Shown here: piece after piece, positions 45,802-53,198 of the stretch | Layout of the letters: the number at the start of each line of letters is the position of its first letter | How positions within the stretch are numbered: the first letter of the stretch is position 1 | Source of the DNA: Segatella buccae ATCC 33574 | GTDB taxonomy: Bacteria; Bacteroidota; Bacteroidia; Bacteroidales; Bacteroidaceae | Length of the DNA: 64,000 nt | Reading direction: 5' to 3' | Assembly (NCBI RefSeq): GCF_000184945.1 | Contig: NZ_GL586311.1 | Span: 2,280,590 to 2,344,589, forward strand | Position numbers and translations under genes: made by a program | The notes under the pieces: model-generated | Databases searched by the model: none | Told to the model about the DNA's origin: nothing | The model's input: only the letters and a program-made list of their open reading frames with translations

Positions 45802-46062
45802 TTAAAGCATGTTTTCAAGTTGCCTGACAGCATCAATAAGATCACTTTGAAAGGTCGCATGTTCTAAAAGAAAACCTTTTCTTTCTGCCGCCAACAAGCC
45901 ATACAATTCCCCATTCATCCCATTAACGTATGTCGCAATGGCCTGCTCAATGTCATCTGCTTGGCCGTCACTCACCATACCGGAATACACCTGCAACTTC
46001 TGGTGGAAAAAGCAAAAGGCAGTTTCTACACAGTCTTTAAACATCTTCTCATTTTTATTCAT
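45802..46062 (-). CDS. Small hypothetical protein
   Basis: This 86-residue, acidic, probably helical protein has no signal peptide or membrane segment. I recognise no family. The ATG at 46062 is only 5 bases past a -7 box, so the internal ATG at 46044 is an alternative start. It converges with the helicase gene 12 bases from its stop. The content (regular amphipathic pattern, few rare codons) supports a real gene, but nothing suggests a function. Confidence 0.6.
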   Translation of the reverse strand: MNKNEKMFKDCVETAFCFFHQKLQVYSGMVSDGQADDIEQAIATYVNGMNGELYGLLAAERKGFLLEHATFQSDLIDAVRQLENML

Positions 46063-46067
46063 GCGCG

Positions 46068-46075
46068 CAAAAATA
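46068..46075 (-). promoter_or_regulatory. -7 box for the small hypothetical gene
   Basis: The minus strand reads TATTTTTG, fitting TAnnTTTG, 5 bases before the ATG at 46062. No -33 element is obvious. Confidence 0.38.
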
Positions 46076-46200
46076 ATACATTTCTTTCGATTGGCAGTCT
46101 AATCCTTCCTTGTTTTTAATTTCTGTCGGTAGCTTACGATCTACTTACCATCTTTATCTAAAGCCAAAGGATTCTCTCAAATCGACAATACCGGGAATGG

Positions 46201-46288
46201 TGCATAGCTGTTGCACGGAGTGTGCAAGAACTCCGCTCGCCTTGTGCAAAGCCCATGCACGGATGGTGCAAGTACTTCGCACTAAACT
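46201..46288. repeat. TGCA array 2: eight 11-bp units
   Basis: TGCA starts at 46201, 46212, 46223, 46245, 46256 and 46267. The remaining two units in register are degenerate, CGCT at 46234 and CGCA at 46278. Spacing and number match array 1, and the sixth units are nearly identical (TGCRCGGATGG). It lies in the 431-base gap between the small hypothetical gene and the C69 dipeptidase, which otherwise holds the -7 box and a terminator. Confidence 0.82.
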
Positions 46289-46428
46289 TATTATGTACGC
46301 TCGACCATCTTCACTAAATGAATAGCTCGGTTGGCATTATTGAGTTCGATCTTGGAAATCAATATTCCATTCCTATTCGTCAGGTGCTTGACCCTTTCAT
46401 AGAAAGGGGATTGTAACCACAACAAAAC

Positions 46429-46466
46429 AGAAAGGGCAGGATTCTCCTGAAATGGAAATCCTGCCC
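46429..46466 (-). terminator. Terminator of the C69 dipeptidase gene
   Basis: On the minus strand GGGCAGGATT and AATCCTGCCC form a perfect 10-base stem with a 13-base loop, followed by TTTCTGTTTTG. It begins 28 bases past the stop at 46494. Confidence 0.8.
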
Positions 46467-46493
46467 CTATATCTATTCATATCATCCGGTATT

Positions 46494-48137
46494 TTATTCC
46501 GGCACTTGGTATTTATTGCCGGTCTCTTTAACCAATTTGCGAGCAAAAGCTGTCGGATAACCGGGCCGAAGGACACGTGAACCAATGCCTTCCGGTGTAC
46601 GGGTAAAGTGGGCATTATGCTCCGGCTTGACAGCCATGTCGTTGAACTTGACGATAAGATAGACGGCCAATCTTTTCCAACGCTCGAGCATCTGTTGCGC
46701 CACAGTATTGCTATAATCATTCAAATAGGCCAGTGCTGCAGCTTTATCATTGCGGTAAAGTGCCGCGGCATGGGCCTCCACTTCTCCCTGACGCATGAAA
46801 TAGCTTGCTTCAAGACTGTCGCGCACAGCAGCCAACGAAGGGAACATTTGGGAATAGCGGGGATAGACCATATTGCTCACCCAATTACATACCCAATAGG
46901 CATTCTTTTCTGAAAAGGTCAAGGCATCGACTCCGGGCGTGTTGTAACATTCGGGCTGTACGGTGTTGCCACAATAAACAGGAGTATAAGCCACCATATT
47001 GCCGTCATCGTTTCCGAACCAAAGGATACCACCAATCTCGCGAGGAAGCCATGAACGAAGTTGGGCAACATAGGTAAAACCTGTTTGTTGGGTCGATGTA
47101 GGACGCTCGTTGAAATATTTCTTTCCATCAACTTTATACATCAGTGGTGTAGGGCGATAGGGCATCTGCCACACTCCCCCACCTATATCTGTTGAGTCGA
47201 GAGCCAACGGTGTGTTCTCATAATGGTCGCGCATACAGGCTTCCACATCCTGTACGCTCAACTTCTTGCTGGGTACGATCCACAAAGGCATGTCTTCCGC
47301 ATTAGGATCTTTGCCAAGTGCCCAAGGAAGATACCGACTCATATCTTGATAGTGGTTGAAGAAAGCCCAGACACGGGCATCGCAGAAGCGGCGTCCTGAG
47401 AAATCTGGCTTAGCGTATGCCATTTTCCACGAGAAGTCAGCATCCGCTCCTTTATACCATCCCTTTTTCCGAGCAAAGGCAACAACATCTTTTGAAAACA
47501 TGACATTCTGTCTGTCCTTCATGTCAAACTTCCCGATACGACTCTGGTTGGCATGGGCACAAATAGCATCATCGGGAATGCGTTGTGCTACCCACACCAC
47601 ACTCTTTGAACCGGGGCCTTTACCCATCATCTCCATAATCCACGCTTCGTTGGGATCACAGATTGTGAAAGTCTCACCCTCTGAACAATAGCCATAAGTC
47701 TGAGCCAAGGTTGTCATCACACGAATAGCCTCACGGGCGGTACGCGACCGTTGGAGAGCCAAATAGATGAGTGAGCCGTAGTCAATGAGACCCGTGGTAT
47801 CGACCATTTCCTCCCGACCGCCATAAGTGGTTTCACCTATCGATACTTGATATTCGTTGATGTTGCCTATCACATTATAGGTTTCGGCAGCCTCGGGGAT
47901 TTCACCAAGATAGCGATGGTTGTCCCAGTTTACAATCTTACGCATCGCCCCTTTGTCATGCTTGGCGGCAGGGAAATGACAGAGCCCGATGAACATGCCA
48001 TAATCATCGGCATTATAACTGCAAATCACAGAACCATCGGCCGAAGCTTTTTTACCCACAATGAAATTGGTGCAGGCTTGACTTACCACTGTTCCTCCTA
48101 CAAGGAGAATGGCCAGTAAACTGAAAAATCTCTTCAT
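46494..48137 (-). CDS. C69 family dipeptidase, exported
   Basis: This 547-residue Ntn-hydrolase of the C69 (PepD/U34) family has a signal peptide of about 21 residues ending SQA. The next residue is Cys22 (CTNFIVGKKASADGS), the catalytic N-terminal nucleophile exposed after cleavage. This is how exported C69 enzymes are activated. IGETTYGGRE, GYCSEGETFTICDPNEAWIMEMMGKG and ICAHANQSRIG are family motifs. It probably degrades dipeptides in the periplasm. Independent unit with its own terminator; no clear promoter box found in the 87-base gap upstream. Confidence 0.93.
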   Translation of the reverse strand: MKRFFSLLAILLVGGTVVSQACTNFIVGKKASADGSVICSYNADDYGMFIGLCHFPAAKHDKGAMRKIVNWDNHRYLGEIPEAAETYNVIGNINEYQVSIGETTYGGREEMVDTTGLIDYGSLIYLALQRSRTAREAIRVMTTLAQTYGYCSEGETFTICDPNEAWIMEMMGKGPGSKSVVWVAQRIPDDAICAHANQSRIGKFDMKDRQNVMFSKDVVAFARKKGWYKGADADFSWKMAYAKPDFSGRRFCDARVWAFFNHYQDMSRYLPWALGKDPNAEDMPLWIVPSKKLSVQDVEACMRDHYENTPLALDSTDIGGGVWQMPYRPTPLMYKVDGKKYFNERPTSTQQTGFTYVAQLRSWLPREIGGILWFGNDDGNMVAYTPVYCGNTVQPECYNTPGVDALTFSEKNAYWVCNWVSNMVYPRYSQMFPSLAAVRDSLEASYFMRQGEVEAHAAALYRNDKAAALAYLNDYSNTVAQQMLERWKRLAVYLIVKFNDMAVKPEHNAHFTRTPEGIGSRVLRPGYPTAFARKLVKETGNKYQVPE

Positions 48138-48224
48138 AGTCTTGTCTATTGATATTATTTAATTGTTAGTTATTCTTATGTTGTCTCTTTCTGGGACTAA
48201 ATAAAGACAATTTGTGAGGTTATT

Positions 48225-49892
48225 TTAATAGCTGAAATCTGTCTCGTAAATCCGCTTGTTATCGCGATTATCAACAGCCATAAATCTTAAATGATGGAGC
48301 TTCCCTGTCTTTCTGATAGGAGTTTCGGTTAAAACACAACGAACCCACGGACTCTTAGGAACTTCATCAAACGATACAAACTTGCCGTCGACATAACCGG
48401 CAAAACTCTTTAGCCCACTTTGGTTGTCGGTCATGCCCATGGTGATAACGCCCCCGATGCCAGGTGTTCCCACAGGTCCAACCCTTGGTGCCTCATCATC
48501 GTAAGCCAAAGTGTAAGTGGCTCCAAGCTCACGTAGTTTACCGGTAACCCATATTTCCGGTTTCCCATTCTTGTTTTTTACCGTCTGTACCACGCCTCCC
48601 ATATAACGTTCACTCCCCCACTGGCTCACAACATACAGTTTGGACGGATCCTTGACAGGGGAAGTTGCGCGCAGCATGATATGTGCAAAGCTTAGCAGAG
48701 GGTATGATCCAGATTTCAGCCTATAGCTCAAGGAAAAACGGCCGCGGTTCACCGTAGGTTCCAAAACAACATGCTCGGCTAAGATATGACATGGCAACTT
48801 AAGTTGCATTCCCGGCAGCTGATAGTTATTATATTTGTCCCAACGAAGTTGGCGCAATGGTTTCACCGGTTTCCGAATAGAAGGTATGCGGGTGGGGGTG
48901 GCATGCACCGTGAATGTATAGCGACTCTGATTACCACGAAAATCTGAGAGCAGATACATGACATGATAATCCCGTTCCTCCTTAAAGTCAACCACACCGC
49001 GTTGTCCATTAGTCTCAAAAATCGGCAATGACACTCCGGGCAGCAGCCAGCTCCGCATATACCACACATGGCTGCGCAAATAATGCTGATAGTCTCCCCA
49101 ATAGTTAACCTGTAAATTGTCTTCTACCGGAATTTGGGAGGCATCACTGCAAAAAAACAGATGATTGTCTACATAGAGTTCTATGCGCCGTATGCCATAA
49201 TTATTATAAGTGGCTTCCATATAGTCGTTGGCCCAGATGCCGAACCCGACTTTCCCCCATGCAGTGAAACGAGTTTGCAGATCATGCCGACCAAATCCAA
49301 ATACCTGTTTGGCAGATGAACCTCCAAAAACACCTTCACCCTCAATCGGATTCGCCATAAAGCCGTGAGCCTGTGGCGGCATGCCGTCTTTAACCTCCTG
49401 CCCGATAAACATAAGTGGATCATGCATGCTCCATGTAAGATTGTCATGGACTTCCAAATGCAGATGAGGGGCCTGAGAAGAACCCGTATTGCCACTAAAC
49501 GCAACGAAATCTCCCTTTGCCACCGGCAACTCACCGGGACTAAATCGGAAAGTACCTACGCTTTGCTGCTGAATATATTGATGTTTCCGCAACTGAGATA
49601 TTATGCGAGAAGAAAAACACTTGAGGTGGCAATAAACGCTTGTATAGCCTTCCGGATGATGGATGTAAAGTGCATTTCCAAAACCGAAAAGCCCAATGGT
49701 AATCTGACTGACATATCCATCGCCAATGGAATAAAGTGCCTTGCCTTCCACCTGACCGGTCTTGATGTCTATCCCACCATGAAAATGATTGGGGCGTGGC
49801 TCGGCAAAGTTGCCGGCCAACTCTATATTATAATGGACAGGCGACCCAAATATGATTTGAGATGCCATGAGAAAACCCAGCAGCAAACCCAA
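48225..49892 (-). CDS. M23 (LytM-type) peptidase domain protein
   Basis: This 555-residue exported protein has M23 zinc-ligand motifs in the first third: HFHGGIDI near residue 38 and HLHLEV near residue 148. A long C-terminal region without a family I recognise follows. The TTG at 49892 is used because it gives a complete hydrophobic signal peptide (LGLLLGFLMASQIIFG); an ATG eight codons later would leave it too short. The TTG follows the nadC stop after one base. M23 enzymes cut peptidoglycan crosslinks or activate amidases; both His motifs are intact, so it could be active. Confidence 0.85.
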   Translation of the reverse strand: MGLLLGFLMASQIIFGSPVHYNIELAGNFAEPRPNHFHGGIDIKTGQVEGKALYSIGDGYVSQITIGLFGFGNALYIHHPEGYTSVYCHLKCFSSRIISQLRKHQYIQQQSVGTFRFSPGELPVAKGDFVAFSGNTGSSQAPHLHLEVHDNLTWSMHDPLMFIGQEVKDGMPPQAHGFMANPIEGEGVFGGSSAKQVFGFGRHDLQTRFTAWGKVGFGIWANDYMEATYNNYGIRRIELYVDNHLFFCSDASQIPVEDNLQVNYWGDYQHYLRSHVWYMRSWLLPGVSLPIFETNGQRGVVDFKEERDYHVMYLLSDFRGNQSRYTFTVHATPTRIPSIRKPVKPLRQLRWDKYNNYQLPGMQLKLPCHILAEHVVLEPTVNRGRFSLSYRLKSGSYPLLSFAHIMLRATSPVKDPSKLYVVSQWGSERYMGGVVQTVKNKNGKPEIWVTGKLRELGATYTLAYDDEAPRVGPVGTPGIGGVITMGMTDNQSGLKSFAGYVDGKFVSFDEVPKSPWVRCVLTETPIRKTGKLHHLRFMAVDNRDNKRIYETDFSY

Positions 49893-49893
49893 A

Positions 49894-50742
49894 TCAACAA
49901 GCCTTAAAACTCATATCCAACCCCTTCACACTGTGTGTGAGGGCACCCACGCTCACAAAATCAACACCCTGTTCGGCATAGTCACGAATAGTTTCAAATG
50001 TAATACCGCCCGATGATTCTGTCTCATAGCGTCCTGCAATAAGTTCTACGGCTTTCTTCGTGTCGGCAACGGTGAAGTTATCAAGCATAATGCGAGTCAC
50101 TCCGCCACAATCAAGCACTTGTTGAAGTTCGTCGAAATTACGCACTTCAATTTCTATCTTCAGGTCGAGTTTTTTTTCTTCCAAATATTTATGACAACGA
50201 GTTATTGCCCGCGCTATACCACCGGCAAAATCAATATGATTGTCCTTGAGCAAAATCATATCGAAAAGACCTATACGATGATTCATGCCTCCTCCAATCT
50301 TTACGGCTTGTTTTTCAAGCATACGTAAACCGGGAGTCGTTTTACGAGTGTCAAGTACATGGGTGTGAGTACCCTTGAGACGCTCTACATATTGATGGGT
50401 GATGGTTGCGATGCCACTCATACGCTGCATAATATTAAGCATCAGGCGCTCTGTTTGTAATAATGAGCGTGTTTTTCCACTCACAATCATGGCTATGTCA
50501 CCCTTCTTCACAGCTGCTCCATCACTTATAAGCACTTCTACCTGCATGGTAGGATCGAACCGATAGAACACTTTCTTAGCCATTTCAACACCGGCCAAGA
50601 TGCCGTCTTCCTTAATGAGAAGATGGCTTTTGCCCATTGCCTCTTCGGGAATGCAACACAAAGTGGTGTGATCACCGTCACCGATATCCTCTGCGAAAGC
50701 AAGATCTATCAATTTATCCTCCAACTGGTCTACTGTCAACAT
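49894..50742 (-). CDS. nadC: Nicotinate-nucleotide diphosphorylase (carboxylating)
   Basis: NadC makes nicotinate mononucleotide from quinolinate and PRPP in NAD synthesis. The 282-residue protein shows EDIGDGDHTT at the start, LLQTERLMLNIMQRMSGIAT, DTRKTTPGLRMLEKQAVKIGGGMNHRIGL and LLKDNHI, then SSGGITFETI near the end. The last two are phosphate- and substrate-binding motifs. It is immediately followed by the M23 gene. nadE lies 6 kb upstream on the same strand but in another unit. Confidence 0.95.
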   Translation of the reverse strand: MLTVDQLEDKLIDLAFAEDIGDGDHTTLCCIPEEAMGKSHLLIKEDGILAGVEMAKKVFYRFDPTMQVEVLISDGAAVKKGDIAMIVSGKTRSLLQTERLMLNIMQRMSGIATITHQYVERLKGTHTHVLDTRKTTPGLRMLEKQAVKIGGGMNHRIGLFDMILLKDNHIDFAGGIARAITRCHKYLEEKKLDLKIEIEVRNFDELQQVLDCGGVTRIMLDNFTVADTKKAVELIAGRYETESSGGITFETIRDYAEQGVDFVSVGALTHSVKGLDMSFKAC

Positions 50743-50822
50743 AATACTTTCATTTAATATTTGATACTAAAAAGATGATGGCAAATACATATATGTAATC
50801 TACATAACTTTATTAAATTATA

Positions 50823-51041
50823 TCAGACAAGCCGCTTTCCATGAAGAAACACATAAAGTCCCCCATCGCTGTCATATCTCAGTTCGGCTCTACCGCCCAA
50901 CCATTCTGTCATAGGTAATTCACCCTCAAACTTGAAATAAGTTGTTACATAACCATTTTCAAGTTCTACCACAGCCTGCTTTATCATTTCCCCGGTTGTG
51001 GTGATCACCTCATGAAATCCAATCCTCCGCTTTTGAGACAT
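50823..51041 (-). CDS. Small hypothetical protein coupled to the DUF4296 gene
   Basis: This 72-residue protein starts at an ATG that overlaps the upstream stop (TGATG), so it is translated by coupling. The sequence is beta-rich with a Gly/Asp turn (RYDSDGGLYVFLHGKRLV) and no signal or membrane segment. I do not recognise a family. Coupling to the DUF4296 lipoprotein gene is the only clue to its role. Confidence 0.65.
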   Translation of the reverse strand: MSQKRRIGFHEVITTTGEMIKQAVVELENGYVTTYFKFEGELPMTEWLGGRAELRYDSDGGLYVFLHGKRLV

Positions 51042-51967
51042 CAATGTACAGGTTGTAGATTACCTTGCTGTTCAGAAACCCGATTTATCGCTTTATCAGT
51101 CGGAATATCATGCACCGGCTGACTACCGGAAGATGAATCAGCTGTACCAAACGGAGTTTTAGAAGGTTCCGGGGTATCATGCTTGACATGCATTCGGATA
51201 AGGCGAATATTCTGGAGCACCAGCAGACGCATGGATGGTGACTTGGCGTCACCGGCACTCCCATTCCCTAAAAGAAAAAATCCACGTACTTCCTTTATCA
51301 ACAAATTATCACGATCTTCGACAGACAACACATAATGTTGGGTGTTGGATACATGCAACATTTGACTGGCCACACTGTCATTGGCAAATTTAACTGCAAT
51401 AACAGCAATGCCATCCCGCATACCGGACTGGAATAAGAACTGGGCATCAAACTCCAAATTCAAACGGTCGCCTTTATGGAATGCGGAATCAGCCTTAAAC
51501 GAAAAAGAGGAAGAGTTATAGGGAATCTGCTGTGACAGCACCATAGCCCGGCTGCCGGGCCAAATATTCGCAGTGTCGCCCTTGGTGCCTTGCGCCCCGT
51601 AAATATTGATATCGCTTGCCGAAGCTCCCAAAGACAAGGCCTCATCGGAGAGACGTTCAGAAAGATTTTCATAAATGTCATGCAAACGATCTATATGGCG
51701 GGTATAATAGACCATAGATGAATCAAACTCCGCCTCCGTAATCCCATATTTCTTATAAACTGCATCTAAATAGACGCGCTGGGTGACAGCACGGTCGGAT
51801 GAGTTATCGGCCATAGCCATAGTCAAATGATAGTCATACAGTATATCTTCCATCTCCCCCGGTGACAGATATTTTGAGGGAACTGACGGCTTACAGGACA
51901 CAAGAACAAAAGCAAGTGTAAGCCCTAAAAGCAGAATATGGAAAGAGAGATACTTCCTAACTATCAT
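51041..51967 (-). CDS. DUF4296-type lipoprotein
   Basis: This 308-residue protein has a lipoprotein signal peptide (residues 1-25, FVLVSC). The DUF4296 segment follows directly: LSPGEMEDILYDYHLTMAMA and YLDAVYKKYGITEAEFDSSMVYYTRHIDRLHDIYENLSERL, largely helical. The C-terminal half is specific to this protein. DUF4296 has no known function. The start overlaps the lspA stop (ATGA), and the protein is itself a substrate for the LspA processing step. Confidence 0.8.
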   Translation of the reverse strand: MIVRKYLSFHILLLGLTLAFVLVSCKPSVPSKYLSPGEMEDILYDYHLTMAMADNSSDRAVTQRVYLDAVYKKYGITEAEFDSSMVYYTRHIDRLHDIYENLSERLSDEALSLGASASDINIYGAQGTKGDTANIWPGSRAMVLSQQIPYNSSSFSFKADSAFHKGDRLNLEFDAQFLFQSGMRDGIAVIAVKFANDSVASQMLHVSNTQHYVLSVEDRDNLLIKEVRGFFLLGNGSAGDAKSPSMRLLVLQNIRLIRMHVKHDTPEPSKTPFGTADSSSGSQPVHDIPTDKAINRVSEQQGNLQPVH

Positions 51968-52671
51968 ACTTCTGTTTTCTTTTCATTACTTGTATTGTAA
52001 CCTTCACCATTCATATTTCCCGCATCCGCTGGTGTAGCTACCTTTCTATTACTGTCTGAATTGCCAAGTGTAGCCAATTCCGGTCGGCAAAAAAGCAATA
52101 AGCAAAGCGTACCGACAGTCACGCACGAATCAGCGAAATTAAAAATGGGATCAAAGAAACTGAATTGCTTTCCTCCGCATAGGGGAAGCCATTCCGGTAA
52201 GGTTGTGGAAAAAAGCGGAAAACTAAACATATCAACCACCTTCCCCATCAAGAAAGACTGATAACCAGACCCAAACGGAACCGTATAGGCAACATAATAA
52301 GGAGAAGAAGCACTGAAGACAAGGCCATAAAACATGGAGTCTATCATATTGCCGATGGCTCCGGCTAATACAAGGGACAGAAAAACTATATACCGCAAAC
52401 GAACACCGACTTTGATACGACCTATAAGATAATAGCCAATCAGCACAATGGCAACTATCCTAAAAAGGCTAAGCACGAGCTTGTTGAAAAATGTCATACC
52501 CCATGCCATACCATTATTTTCAATGAAAGTAATGTGAAACCAATCGGTAATAATAAATGAATCGCCAAGGCACATGTGCGTCTTCACCCATACTTTGATC
52601 ACTTGATCAATGATGAGTGCAACGAGTATAATTGCCAAGGAAATCCATGCGGTTTTCTTTTTCGTCATCAT
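51964..52671 (-). CDS. lspA: Lipoprotein signal peptidase
   Basis: LspA cleaves lipoprotein signal peptides ahead of the lipid-modified Cys. The protein (235 residues from 52671) has four membrane segments and the catalytic Asp motifs GNMIDS and FNFADS. ENNGMAWG corresponds to the usual ENxGxAFG. The stretch between the catalytic Asp residues is longer than in E. coli, as is usual in Bacteroidetes, and a polar 40-residue tail follows the last membrane segment. Upstream codons to 52698 are less likely start sites. Confidence 0.93.
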   Translation of the reverse strand: MMTKKKTAWISLAIILVALIIDQVIKVWVKTHMCLGDSFIITDWFHITFIENNGMAWGMTFFNKLVLSLFRIVAIVLIGYYLIGRIKVGVRLRYIVFLSLVLAGAIGNMIDSMFYGLVFSASSPYYVAYTVPFGSGYQSFLMGKVVDMFSFPLFSTTLPEWLPLCGGKQFSFFDPIFNFADSCVTVGTLCLLLFCRPELATLGNSDSNRKVATPADAGNMNGEGYNTSNEKKTEV

Positions 52672-52712
52672 AAATACTTCAAAAAGGAGAGAGAGCATAC
52701 GCCCTCTCTTTC

Positions 52713-53093
52713 TTAATGTTTGCGTGCATTCTTAGATTCTACACTCAGCGTAGCATGAGGTACGATGCGTAAACGCTCCTTGGGAATCAGTTCTCCCGTA
52801 ATGCGGTCTATACCATACGTCTTGTTCTGAATGCGGATCAGTGCCGCTTCCAAACCTTTGATAAACTTCTGCTGGCGTTGGGCCATTTGGATGAGTTCTT
52901 CTTTTGACTGCGTCGTACTTCCTTCTTCCAAGGCTTTGTAGGTAGGAGATGTATCCACAACATCATTGCTATTGGCATTGGTTAGCTGTGCCATCATCTC
53001 TGTATAGTCTCTACGCGCCAATTTCAGTTTATCATTGATGATTGAGCGGAATTCCTCCAACTCTTCATCGCTGTAACGTGTTTTGTCTGCCAT
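52713..53093 (-). CDS. DksA/TraR-family protein without zinc cysteines
   Basis: This 126-residue protein has the coiled-coil N-terminal half of DksA-like proteins (FRSIINDKLKLARRDYTEMM) and the C-terminal signature YGxDRITGELIPKERLRIVPHATLSVES. In classical DksA this part carries four zinc-binding Cys (CxxC ... CxxC). All are absent here; the first is Asp in YGIDRITG. It may fold without metal, as in the C-less group. It lies between ileS and lspA in the same direction. Confidence 0.85.
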   Translation of the reverse strand: MADKTRYSDEELEEFRSIINDKLKLARRDYTEMMAQLTNANSNDVVDTSPTYKALEEGSTTQSKEELIQMAQRQQKFIKGLEAALIRIQNKTYGIDRITGELIPKERLRIVPHATLSVESKNARKH

Positions 53094-53133
53094 AAGTTTA
53101 GATATTAATTATTAGTGAATAAAGTAATAGCCT

Positions 53134-53198
53134 ATGCTGTAAAGCACTTTCAATCGGCAGCAACCACATTGTTGCCGCCAACCGATATTATACAGCAT
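53134..53198 (-). other. Structured ileS-dksA intercistronic segment
   Basis: On the minus strand, directly after the ileS stop, ATGCTGTA pairs with TACAGCAT (outer stem). GCGGCAAC pairs with GTTGCTGC (inner stem, one G-T). No T-run follows, so it is not a typical terminator. It may be an mRNA processing or stability element. Confidence 0.4.
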
